Below are positions 6,058-13,924 of a stretch of DNA of 17,462 bases, in pieces. The first letter of the stretch is position 1. The number at the start of each line of letters is the position of its first letter. The DNA is from Desulfobacteraceae bacterium (GTDB lineage Bacteria; Desulfobacterota; DSM-4660; Desulfatiglandales; Desulfatiglandaceae), in the NCBI GenBank assembly GCA_030597505.1, contig JAUVRS010000016.1:1-17462 (forward strand), written 5' to 3'. A program made the position numbers and the translations under genes. The notes beneath the pieces are model-generated. The model saw only the letters and a list, made by a program, of their open reading frames with translations. It had not been told where the DNA came from and ran no database searches.

Positions 6058-7245
6058 ATGAAACCGGTTGAGATCGCAAAAGACATCTATTGTCTGAGTG
6101 CTATTGACTGGAATATCAGGGATTTCCATGGATATTCCACGTATAAGGGTACCACATACAATGCATACCTGATCCTGGATGACAAGATCACGCTCATTGA
6201 TACCGTCAAAAAACAGTTTGCAGATGACCTGATCGACGGGATCAGTCAGATAATCGATCCCAAAAAAATCGATTACGTGGTCAGCAACCACACGGAAATG
6301 GATCATTCGGGGGGTCTGCCAAGGATCATGCACAAAGTGGGGGAAGACAAACCCCTTTACTGTTCCCAGATGGGACAAAAAAACCTTTCAAGACATTTTC
6401 CCCAAAACTGGAACTACCACCCCGTCGAGAACGGGGGTAAACTGAGCCTGGGCAACCGGACCCTCACATTTTTGGAGACCCGGATGCTACATTGGCCGGA
6501 CAGCATGTTCAGCTATATGAAAGAGGAAAAACTACTGTTTTCAAGCGACGCCTTTGGACAGCACTACGCCGGCCTTGAGAGGTTTGATGACCAAATCGGA
6601 GAGGCCATCATGCCGCACGCCCGGAAATACTTTGCCAATATTCTGCTGCCCTTCTCACCGCTTATCCTGAAACTGGTGGACAGTGTCACGGAGATGGGGC
6701 TGGAACTGGATATGCTGTGCCCTGATCACGGAATCATCTGGCGAAAAGACCCGGGCAAGATCATAAACAGCTATGTGGGATGGAGCCAGCAGAAACCAAA
6801 GCGAAAGGCCCTTGTGATTTACGACACCATGTGGCACAGCACCGAAAAAATGGCCACAACCCTGGTTGAAGCCCTGGGGGAAGAAGGGGTGGATGCAAAG
6901 TCCATACATCTGAGATCCTGGCACCGGAGTGACGTCTTGACCGAGGTCCTCGATGCGGGGGCAATCATCATCGGTTCACCCACGTTGAACAACGGGATTT
7001 TTCCGACTGTGAGCGATTTTCTGACATATATGAAGGGGCTAAAACCCAAGAACAAGGTGGGGGCCGCCTTTGGTTCCTATGGCTGGAGCGGAGAGGCCGT
7101 AAAGCTCATCAATGAACACTTGGGAGCAATGAAATTCGATGTTGTTGATCCGGGTCTCAAGGTCCAGTTTGTACCGGACAACGAATGCATTGAGGCCTGC
7201 CAAGAGCTTGGTAAAAAAATCTCCCGGGCCCTGCCATCCGAATAA
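6058..7245 (+). CDS. fprA: FprA-type flavodiiron protein (O2/NO reductase)
   Basis: A 395-residue cytoplasmic A-type flavodiiron protein (rubredoxin:oxygen oxidoreductase family) that reduces O2 to water and/or NO to N2O with electrons from rubredoxin. The N-terminal metallo-beta-lactamase-like domain keeps all six diiron ligands: His78, Glu80 and Asp82 in NHTEMDHSGG, His145 in LHWPDS, Asp164 in SSDAFGQHY, and His224 in CPDHGIIWR. The C-terminal flavodoxin domain starts near residue 250 with LVIYDTMWHSTEKMA (FMN phosphate loop) and continues with GSPTLNNGIFPTV and GSYGWSGEAV. There is no fused rubredoxin or flavin reductase domain, so the electron donor is encoded elsewhere. The ATG at 6058 lies six bases after GGAGG; the adjacent GTG at 6055 would be too close. 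It probably protects an anaerobe against oxygen or NO. Confidence 0.95.
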   Translation: MKPVEIAKDIYCLSAIDWNIRDFHGYSTYKGTTYNAYLILDDKITLIDTVKKQFADDLIDGISQIIDPKKIDYVVSNHTEMDHSGGLPRIMHKVGEDKPLYCSQMGQKNLSRHFPQNWNYHPVENGGKLSLGNRTLTFLETRMLHWPDSMFSYMKEEKLLFSSDAFGQHYAGLERFDDQIGEAIMPHARKYFANILLPFSPLILKLVDSVTEMGLELDMLCPDHGIIWRKDPGKIINSYVGWSQQKPKRKALVIYDTMWHSTEKMATTLVEALGEEGVDAKSIHLRSWHRSDVLTEVLDAGAIIIGSPTLNNGIFPTVSDFLTYMKGLKPKNKVGAAFGSYGWSGEAVKLINEHLGAMKFDVVDPGLKVQFVPDNECIEACQELGKKISRALPSE

Positions 7246-7296
7246 AATAAACAAAATCAATGATCATCTTTTTAAGTCCGGGAAAAATAATTGGTC

Positions 7297-7528
7297 ATCT
7301 GGAATGGGGTTCGGGTGTTTCTTGAAGGCGCTCTCTCAAAAGGGATTTACGTCTCACTTTCGCAGTGGCTGACATTTGGGGTTTTCTCCTAATGAACCCT
7401 TATTGGCTTCTCCGTGCTTTCGTCAAAACCTCTCCGAGCTGGGGGCTCTACGAGCCGGAAGCCCAAATATCAGCCACGCTACGATAACTGGTTTAGAGAG
7501 CGCCGGAAAGAAACAGCTGAATCCCACG
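7297..7528. mobile_element. Hairpin element copy 2 with a 32-nt insertion
   Basis: Same family as 1949-2148: about 18 differences over some 200 aligned positions by eye. The outer right arm matches copy 1 (7495-7514 region), while the left arm (7317-7336) has a small block of changes (GAA for TCC). The inner arm begins at GTGGCTGACATTTGGGG (7365 onward). The right inner arm is split by 32 extra bases at 7431-7462, which contain their own GGCTC-TAC-GAGCC hairpin. The element ends about 108 bases before the YcaO start codon and may carry or block its promoter. The rest of 7246-7636 holds no gene that I can support: a 22-codon frame from about 7260 lacks a ribosome site and runs into the repeat. 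Confidence 0.7.
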
Positions 7529-7636
7529 GTGTCCGAACTTATTGAGATCACTTTTCCCCGGCCATCATCGACCTGGGAATACATCTTTCCAAAAGAGTAA
7601 ATCGTGACCCAAAAATTTAAAAAGGAAAAGGACATA

Positions 7637-9379
7637 ATGAATAAATATAAAGTCATTTTACAGGATGCTTACAAAGAATACACCCTGGATCAGGACAAGA
7701 TTTTTACCCCCGAAAAAACGGTCCAAAGATTTAGGGAAAAGTTGAAGACAGTGAATCTGGATATCTTGGAGAAAACGGTCAGGATTGATAATGGCCGGCT
7801 CGACATCCCCATCTATTTCAGTCTGTGCGGTCGCGACGCCGAGGAGATGATCGGAACCAAAAAGCAGATGGGAAAAGGGGGGACCCCCCACCAATCCGAG
7901 GCCAGCGCTGTCATGGAACTGGCTGAGAGATTCAGTTTTTTCAGTTTCTGCAAAGACCCGAAGAATTTTTTTGTTGAGGAATATAGAAACATCAAAAACG
8001 GGGCGCTTCCTTTTGAGGCCATCACCCAATCCGTTCATGATGATTCCGGGGAACTGGAGGCCGCCCGGGAAGTCTTTTCACGGCTGCCGCTAAAGTGGAC
8101 TTGGGGCTACAACATGACACGGGAAGAGGAAGTCCTCGTACCATTTGACTGGTTTTTTACCATCAATGAATTTAATGGCCCCTCGGCAGGCAATTGTGTT
8201 GAAGAAGCGGTGAGTCAGGGGGTCTGCGAAATCGTGGAAAGGCATGTCTCATCCGTTGTCAGCCGCGGCAGGCTCAAGACACCTGCCATTGATCTTGATA
8301 CGGTCACCGACCTCCTCGTCTTGGAGATGATCGGCAAATATCAAAACGCGGGTGTAAAAATCTTTATTTCCGATTTTTCTCTTGACACCGGCATCCCCAG
8401 TGTCGGGGCGCTTGCCTATGACCCGGCCACCTTTCCCAAAAGGAGCGAAATCGTCTGGACCGCCGGTACCACACCTGATTCCCAAAAGGCCCTGAGTCGG
8501 GCCTTGACCGAGGTTGCCCAACTGGCGGGCGACTTTAACACCAGTTCCAACTATGTGGCAAGCGGACTCCCAAAATTTACCCGTCTCGAAGAGGCCGATT
8601 TTGTCATCCATCCCGACAAAAAGATTAAGATCGGACAACTACCGGACCTTTCAAATGACAATATCAGGGTAGAAGTGGAAAACTGCATTTCAGCCCTCTC
8701 CAAAATTGACCTGGAGGTGATTCTCATCAACGTGATGCACGACAGGTTGGAGATCCCCGCATTTTACACCATTATCCCCGGGGCCCATTTCAGGGAAAGG
8801 GCCACCGGGACCGGTGTTGGCATGTTTTCAGCCAAACTGATCTCGGAAAACAATGATCCCCAATGGGCCACCCGAGAGCTCAAAAGGATGGATAAACTCA
8901 TGCCCGGAAAATACTATATAAAATTTTTCCAGGGTGTTACTCATATTGCTCTTAATGACCCATCCAGGGCCTTGACATATCTTGAAGAGACACTAAATCT
9001 TACCCCCAAAGAAGAAGATATTCCCAGCATTTACTCCTATATGGGCGTCTGTCTTAAAGACCTGGAACGATTCAGAGACGCCCTCAAGGTCCTGGAGAAG
9101 GGAGAAAAATACGATAAAGAGCGAACCGATATCTATAATCTCATGGGTTTCTGTCACTTCAAACTGAAAGAGTACGAAGAGGCAATCGACTGTTTTCGAA
9201 AGGTGCTCAAGCTGAATCCCACTTCTGCCATTGACTATGCCAATATCGCTTCAAATTACAGAGATATGGGGGACAGGAAAAATGCCATCCGACATTACCG
9301 GCTGGCCCTGGAATTGGACCCTGCCATTGATTTTGCAACAGAAAATTTGGAAAAATTGGAACAGGCTGGTAGTTTGTAG
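7637..9379 (+). CDS. YcaO-domain protein with C-terminal TPR repeats
   Basis: A 580-residue cytoplasmic protein. YcaO enzymes use ATP to phosphorylate a backbone amide, making azolines, thioamides or amidines. Three ATP/Mg motifs are intact: SEASAVMELAERFS (87-100, Glu94 and Glu97), NCVEEAVSQGVCEIVERH (186-203, Glu189, Glu190, Gln194, Glu198, Glu201) and RALTEVAQ (288-295). PGAHF (381-385) closes the YcaO fold. Residues about 433-575 form roughly four tetratricopeptide repeats instead of the Pro-rich end of azoline-forming cyclodehydratases. That layout and length recall E. coli YcaO (about 586 residues), linked to RimO-dependent methylthiolation of ribosomal protein S12. The ATG at 7637 follows AAAGGAAAAGGA; a GTG at 7604 has no such site. 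No TfuA or E1-like gene or precursor peptide is nearby. Domain call is firm, substrate unknown. Confidence 0.9.
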   Translation: MNKYKVILQDAYKEYTLDQDKIFTPEKTVQRFREKLKTVNLDILEKTVRIDNGRLDIPIYFSLCGRDAEEMIGTKKQMGKGGTPHQSEASAVMELAERFSFFSFCKDPKNFFVEEYRNIKNGALPFEAITQSVHDDSGELEAAREVFSRLPLKWTWGYNMTREEEVLVPFDWFFTINEFNGPSAGNCVEEAVSQGVCEIVERHVSSVVSRGRLKTPAIDLDTVTDLLVLEMIGKYQNAGVKIFISDFSLDTGIPSVGALAYDPATFPKRSEIVWTAGTTPDSQKALSRALTEVAQLAGDFNTSSNYVASGLPKFTRLEEADFVIHPDKKIKIGQLPDLSNDNIRVEVENCISALSKIDLEVILINVMHDRLEIPAFYTIIPGAHFRERATGTGVGMFSAKLISENNDPQWATRELKRMDKLMPGKYYIKFFQGVTHIALNDPSRALTYLEETLNLTPKEEDIPSIYSYMGVCLKDLERFRDALKVLEKGEKYDKERTDIYNLMGFCHFKLKEYEEAIDCFRKVLKLNPTSAIDYANIASNYRDMGDRKNAIRHYRLALELDPAIDFATENLEKLEQAGSL

Positions 9380-9454
9380 ATGGGGCCTCGCTTGCCGACA
9401 TAAACCGTGACCTTTTGAACACAATTCTATTAACAAAAGAGCAGGATGTCACCA

Positions 9455-11185
9455 ATGAAAAACAAGACACGATTACAACCCAATGGGGCCGTCCCCGACA
9501 GAAGGGGAGAAAAACCTTTTCTGGCCGACCGAAAGACGATAGCAAAAAAAATTGCAGCCCTCTCGGGCGGGGAAATACTGGATCTGATCCTGGGACACAA
9601 AACCCCAAAAAAAATTGTCCAAGACATGTCCAACGGGGATTTCTTTTGGCTTGTCAAGAAAGTGGGCAGTGACGACTGTCTTCCCTTGCTTGAACTGGCA
9701 TCAGAGGATCAGTGGACGTATCTCCTGGATCTGGAGATTTGGCAAAAAGACCGACTGGACATGGAGCACACCTCTCTCTGGCTAAACCGGCTTCAGCAAG
9801 CACAGCCACGGGCGCTTTCCAGTTGGTTGTTTGACCAAGGGCAGAGTCTCGCATACTACTATCTATACAAAAACATTCAACTGTTCGTAAACGATGACGA
9901 CGAAAACATTGACATTCCGGAGGGTTTTTTTAGCTTTGACAATGTTTTCTATATAAATGTCATCGATCCCCGTTACCGAGACACCATAGAGAAGATGCTC
10001 CGCGAGTTGATCCAGCTAGATTCCCTCAAATACCAGGCCCTTCTCCAGGGACTCGCGGGTCTCCTATCCACCGAGACTGAAGAGGATATGTATCGGATGA
10101 GAAATGTCCGCCTGGCAGAACACGGATTTCTCCCGTATGATGAGGCCATCTCGGTCTACACCCCTTTGGATGTTGATATCTTTAATGACAAAACATCAAA
10201 GGAATCATCCGGTATCATGATTGACAATAATGAAACCGCTGCCGTGGTACCCCTTTTGCCTTTTTATCAGGCCGGCGCAGAGGACATCCTGACGATGGCC
10301 ATATCTGAGATTTCCGACCCGATACTCCTCGACAGGTTACGTCTTGAGTTCGCCGGTCTGTGCAATCAAATTCTTTCGGCAGACGGCATATTGAACCAGG
10401 AGATTCAAATCTTGATAAAGACCTGTCGAAAGACAGCCGGATATATAAATTTAGCCCTTGAGAAGGTTTCCGGTAAGGATGTCTCTTCAGCTCTTGGATT
10501 GCTGAAAGGGAACACCCTCCTTTCTATCTTTCGGGTGGGCTTTGGCCTGGGATTGAAGCTGAGGTGGGAGGCAGAGCGCTGGATAAAGGCCAGCTGGTAT
10601 TCCGCCATGGGTCTTGATTACGATTTCTGGGGAGAATATTGGGGAGGGATATTATCCGGTATCATGAAAAAACGGCCCCGTTTCTATGAAGGGTCTTACC
10701 AGGAGGGGGAAAAATTTAGAGATTTCCAATGGCTTTCCGATCTTGGAGATTGTCTCACGGTCCTCCGTCATTTAATGGTACTGGATGCTCTTCTGGAACA
10801 AATTTCCCGACAATACCCAGTGGATGAAAACCTGATCCAGTCGACTGAACTGTCGTTCCGACCACTCATTTTCAATTTCTGGGCCCGAAATTTGTTAAAA
10901 CTTGAGCCTTCCTTTTCAGGGATCTCCCTACCCGATGTGAGGACTCTTTTCAGCCAACTCAGGTCGGACCAGAAAAAACCCCCATATACAATGGGCGGGT
11001 TTGAGGACAAATTTATTCAATCCTTGATGTCCTATACATCCAGACCTGACAAAGAGGCGGCACCCGCCCTCAAAGAAACCCTGTCCCTGATTTGGCAGGA
11101 ATTTTCCGAGGAATACCAGTGGGTTTCCATCCAAGACCTCAGTGAAAAATACGCCAAATTCTTTTTGATCACGCCGTCTCCCTGA
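9455..11185 (+). CDS. DUF6178-like protein of unknown function
   Basis: A large soluble protein (576 residues) with no signal peptide, membrane segment or catalytic motif that I recognise. The N-terminal part has a basic stretch, then GGEILDLILGHKTPKKIVQDM and LPLLELASEDQWTYLLDLE, helical segments that recall the DUF6178 family of Desulfobacterota; this is from memory and unsearched. The middle has an acidic patch (VNDDDENIDIPEGFF) and the C-terminal half is rich in aromatic residues (FWGEYWGGI, FNFWARNLL). The ATG at 9455 is preferred because AGGA ends eight bases before it; the ATG at 9446 would overlap that site. It follows the YcaO gene by 75 bases and precedes the TrpF-like gene by 51, all on one strand, so it is probably co-transcribed and functionally tied to YcaO. 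Confidence 0.7.
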   Translation: MKNKTRLQPNGAVPDRRGEKPFLADRKTIAKKIAALSGGEILDLILGHKTPKKIVQDMSNGDFFWLVKKVGSDDCLPLLELASEDQWTYLLDLEIWQKDRLDMEHTSLWLNRLQQAQPRALSSWLFDQGQSLAYYYLYKNIQLFVNDDDENIDIPEGFFSFDNVFYINVIDPRYRDTIEKMLRELIQLDSLKYQALLQGLAGLLSTETEEDMYRMRNVRLAEHGFLPYDEAISVYTPLDVDIFNDKTSKESSGIMIDNNETAAVVPLLPFYQAGAEDILTMAISEISDPILLDRLRLEFAGLCNQILSADGILNQEIQILIKTCRKTAGYINLALEKVSGKDVSSALGLLKGNTLLSIFRVGFGLGLKLRWEAERWIKASWYSAMGLDYDFWGEYWGGILSGIMKKRPRFYEGSYQEGEKFRDFQWLSDLGDCLTVLRHLMVLDALLEQISRQYPVDENLIQSTELSFRPLIFNFWARNLLKLEPSFSGISLPDVRTLFSQLRSDQKKPPYTMGGFEDKFIQSLMSYTSRPDKEAAPALKETLSLIWQEFSEEYQWVSIQDLSEKYAKFFLITPSP

Positions 11186-11236
11186 CTTCTCGGACAAGAC
11201 CAGTAAACAAAAAAGGCATACAAGAAAGGCTAAACC

Positions 11237-12157
11237 ATGATCGTTCAAATCTATGAAATCCAGACTCCGTATGAAGCGGACAAATGCATTGAAGCAGGTG
11301 TTGATCATATTGGAAGCGTCATACTCAGAAAATCTGAGTGGCGAGTCCCTGCCCTGAAAGATACCGTTCGGTTGTCCCAGGGGACATCTGTCAAAAACAG
11401 TGTGATCCCCCTCTTCCAGGACAGTGACACCCTTTACAGGGCGCTGGACTACTACCGCCCCAATTATGTTCATTTTTGCGAAAGTCTTACGGACGGAGAC
11501 GGTCAGGAAGAAGATCTCACAGAATTATTTAACTATCAATCCGATCTCAAAATAAAATTCCCCGAAATAGGTATCATTCGTTCCATACCTGTTCCAGAGA
11601 AGGGAGGTCCGTCTGACTTTCCTTCCGTCAAGATAGCCAATTTCTTTAAATCCATAACCGATATTTTTCTGATAGATACGTGGATCGAAAATGAACCTGT
11701 CACGGGTTTTATCGGCATCACCGGGAAGACGGCTGACAGGGAGATGGCGGGGGATCTGGTCATCCAGAGCGAAACCCCGGTAATCCTGGGAGGGGGGCTT
11801 TCACCCGAAAACGTCTATGACGCGCTTATGGAGATGCTGCCCGCCGGTGCGGACAGCTGCACGGGGACCAATATAAAAGACAGGGCGGGAAAACCCATTA
11901 GATTCAAAAAGGACTTTCATGAGGTGGTGTGTTTTGTAAAGGAAACGAGGAGAGTTGAAGAAAACGTCCGACAGAAACAAGATGCCCTTCAAGAGGAGTT
12001 AAAAGACCTTAAATCAGAATTGAACGAACGCGAATTGGCCTTGCCCCCCCATTCTGTCAGACCCCACCAACTATTGGCGATCGAGGCCCTTGAGGACGAG
12101 ATTGTCCAAAAAGAAAATGAGATCAATTGCTTTGAGAAGATACTGTCGAACAGCTAA
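11237..12157 (+). CDS. TrpF-like TIM-barrel protein with coiled-coil tail
   Basis: A 306-residue cytoplasmic protein. Residues 1-235 read as a phosphoribosylanthranilate-isomerase-like (TrpF) or BtpA-like barrel: VQIYEIQTPYEADKCIEAG at strand/helix 1, FLIDTW (Asp147) at strand 6, GFIGITGKTAD (157-167), and the phosphate-site loop PVILGGGLSPENV (181-193), then CTGTNIKDRAGKP. True TrpF has a catalytic Cys in K-I-C-G-I and a catalytic Asp in the L-D-(S/T) strand. Here the Asp is kept but the Cys position is Tyr6, so isomerase activity is doubtful. There is no trp operon around it. Residues about 236-303 are a charged heptad-like helix (KQDALQEELKDLKSELNE), likely a coiled coil for partner binding and unusual for TrpF. 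AAAGG lies upstream of the ATG. It is the last gene of the YcaO cluster. Confidence 0.75.
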   Translation: MIVQIYEIQTPYEADKCIEAGVDHIGSVILRKSEWRVPALKDTVRLSQGTSVKNSVIPLFQDSDTLYRALDYYRPNYVHFCESLTDGDGQEEDLTELFNYQSDLKIKFPEIGIIRSIPVPEKGGPSDFPSVKIANFFKSITDIFLIDTWIENEPVTGFIGITGKTADREMAGDLVIQSETPVILGGGLSPENVYDALMEMLPAGADSCTGTNIKDRAGKPIRFKKDFHEVVCFVKETRRVEENVRQKQDALQEELKDLKSELNERELALPPHSVRPHQLLAIEALEDEIVQKENEINCFEKILSNS

Positions 12158-12169
12158 CCCATAACCCAT

Positions 12170-12802
12170 CTATTTCCCCCGAATCCGGTTCTTCAGATGT
12201 GAATAAACCTCTCGCGTGATCTTCTCTGAGATATCCGCCATGGCCTGACTCATCGCTTCGGCGAGCGCTGCCGGGTTTTCCTGTTTACACGGTTCCTTTT
12301 TTCCGTAGGTTTTCTGAAAGATGACCCTCTTGCTGATATCCGGTTCATTTTCTGCCATCAAAGTAATACTGATCGTCAAGACCGCCTCCCAGTTTTCCGT
12401 TGTGTGCCACTCAAAAAATTGATCCACCGAACCTTCCACCACATAGGAAGATGGAAACGCGCTGTCATAGGGAAGAACCGCCTTGAACAGACCGGACTGT
12501 TTCATATCTCTGCTCAAAAAATAGGTAACAAGGTCACCGGGGTTGGCACGCCATTTATGATAAAAATAGGCCTTTCTCTTAAAAGAACCATCCCTGTAAA
12601 TCATCTGGGGGCTATTATATGCCGGAGCAACGCTAAAACGGACCAGCCTTATCACAATAGGGAGGGGCTCAAGGTCTGTTATTGGAACAGGTTTATACTC
12701 CAGGGTATAGAACTCGATCTTTGCCCTTGGTTTTTCGAGCCCCGCACATGAACCCAAAAAAAGGGCTAGAAGCAACACGCACATCCCCTTATACCAGTTC
12801 AT
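12170..12802 (-). CDS. PqiC/ABC-transport auxiliary lipoprotein
   Basis: A 210-residue predicted lipoprotein: the signal peptide MNWYKGMCVLLLALFLGSC has a lipobox LGSC, so Cys19 would be lipidated. The mature part, with FYTLEYKPVP near the start, IVIRLVRFSVAPAYNSPQMIYR, and a C-terminal helix (LAEAMSQAMADISEKITREV), fits the ABC-type transport auxiliary (PqiC-like) family, which sits in the outer membrane facing the periplasm and partners MCE-domain transporters. It is the last gene of the Mla operon, 12 bases after mlaD. It ends 12 bases from the oppositely transcribed TrpF-like gene, with no clear terminator between. It may deliver or receive lipids in place of MlaC/MlaA, which are not in this window; that role is inference. 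Confidence 0.82.
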   Translation of the reverse strand: MNWYKGMCVLLLALFLGSCAGLEKPRAKIEFYTLEYKPVPITDLEPLPIVIRLVRFSVAPAYNSPQMIYRDGSFKRKAYFYHKWRANPGDLVTYFLSRDMKQSGLFKAVLPYDSAFPSSYVVEGSVDQFFEWHTTENWEAVLTISITLMAENEPDISKRVIFQKTYGKKEPCKQENPAALAEAMSQAMADISEKITREVYSHLKNRIRGK

Positions 12803-12814
12803 AAACTATCTCCC

Positions 12815-13924
12815 TTACTCTCCGTGGGCCTCCGGTGCTACCTTTCGTGGAACAGGGGCCCCTCCGAAAAACAGTTGAGAGGGCTGATCAGCAACAAGCT
12901 CAATCAAACGGTTCAGATTTTGACTTGTCTTTTCCAGATTCTGGGCAACAATCAACAGATAACGCTTGAGATATATAGAAATGTCATCTGCTCGGCCGGC
13001 CAGTGACGTTGCCTTTTCCATAAAGATATTGGCATTTTTCATGGAGCTCTCAAGTTTCTCAATTGCCGATTTTATGGGCTGCCGATTTTCTCCAACTATT
13101 CCCTCAACAATAACAAGGGTGTTTTCCATACGATCGACGCTCTTCTCTGTTTTATGTATCAAGCCATTGAGAGATCGTCCGGTCTCCGAAACCGTGTTTT
13201 CCATTCGATCCACGGCTTTTTCAGCCCTTTGAATCAGTGTATTTAGGGATCGCCCGGCCTCCCCAATGGAAACCAGTATCCTGTCCCATCTTTTCTTGTC
13301 AAGGATATTGTCGATTCTATCCAGGGAGGACACCGCACTCTTGGAGATGGTCTTTACATCGGCGTCGGCAATCATCTGGTTTGCGCTGTCAAGGACCAGT
13401 TTCATTTTTACAGAAATACCCTTGAGATCCATAGATCCTATGTCTTTTAACACGTCGTCAAGTCCCTTGAGTAGTTCACTGATCTCAGATGGTTTTGACG
13501 CTACAACAGGATACTCTGAGGGAAAACTGATCCGGGGGCTGCGGTCAGACTCCCCTTTTTTCTTGAGATCAAGTTCCACAAGCTTGCTCCCGGTAATTCC
13601 CACATCCTTTAACTGGGCCACAAGGTCCCCACTCAGCTCTTGACCGGATTCGATCTTTAATACCACCTGAATCAATTTTGAGTCGGGCGCAACCCCAATT
13701 TCTGTCACACGGCCGATGCTCACGCCCCTGTATTTGACCGGAGAATCTTTGCGAAGCCCCTGAACGGATTCATTAAAATAACTCACATAGTATTGCCCCT
13801 TTTCCATAAACCGGGACATACCCAGCCAGATGATCGCCATCAGAATTATGGCAATTCCACTTGCGACAAAAAGCCCAACAGTAAATTTTGTCTTCTTTGA
13901 AGCCACGTTTGGCCCCTCACTCAA
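12815..13924 (-). CDS. mlaD: MlaD-type MCE-domain protein
   Basis: A 369-residue inner-membrane-anchored periplasmic subunit of an Mla lipid transporter. One transmembrane helix at 14-36 is followed by a single MCE domain at about 44-121 (YYVSYFNESVQGLRKDSPVKYRGVSIGRV ends near 72, and DVGITGSKLVELDL ends it). A long helical region (145-345) follows, which in MCE proteins assembles into a hexameric channel or stalk. It is about twice the length of E. coli MlaD. Within the stalk a 25-residue unit is repeated in tandem (224-248 and 249-273). The C-terminus has PSQLFFGG, a tail common in longer MlaD proteins. The start codon overlaps the end of mlaF by 8 bases, indicating coupled translation. 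Confidence 0.92.
   Translation of the reverse strand: MSEGPNVASKKTKFTVGLFVASGIAIILMAIIWLGMSRFMEKGQYYVSYFNESVQGLRKDSPVKYRGVSIGRVTEIGVAPDSKLIQVVLKIESGQELSGDLVAQLKDVGITGSKLVELDLKKKGESDRSPRISFPSEYPVVASKPSEISELLKGLDDVLKDIGSMDLKGISVKMKLVLDSANQMIADADVKTISKSAVSSLDRIDNILDKKRWDRILVSIGEAGRSLNTLIQRAEKAVDRMENTVSETGRSLNGLIHKTEKSVDRMENTLVIVEGIVGENRQPIKSAIEKLESSMKNANIFMEKATSLAGRADDISIYLKRYLLIVAQNLEKTSQNLNRLIELVADQPSQLFFGGAPVPRKVAPEAHGE
13106..13255 (-). repeat. 75-bp tandem duplication inside mlaD
   Basis: Two adjacent 25-codon units encode GRSLNTLIQRAEKAVDRMEN and GRSLNGLIHKTEKSVDRMEN plus five further residues each. About 15 of the first 20 residues agree. The duplication is in frame and lengthens the periplasmic helical stalk. 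Confidence 0.75.

Noticed and set aside
7246..7636. Possible small precursor peptide gene for the YcaO enzyme
   Set aside because: The only short frames start without a ribosome binding site, run into the hairpin element and show no leader/core pattern. The gaps at 9380-9454 and 11186-11236 are also empty.
11237..12157. Genuine trpF of tryptophan synthesis
   Set aside because: The catalytic Cys is replaced by Tyr, a long coiled coil is added and no other trp gene is nearby, so the symbol trpF is not used.
12150..12190. Bidirectional terminator between the convergent TrpF-like and lipoprotein genes
   Set aside because: Only a weak GAATCCGGTTC near-palindrome is present, inside the lipoprotein 3' end and without T-runs.
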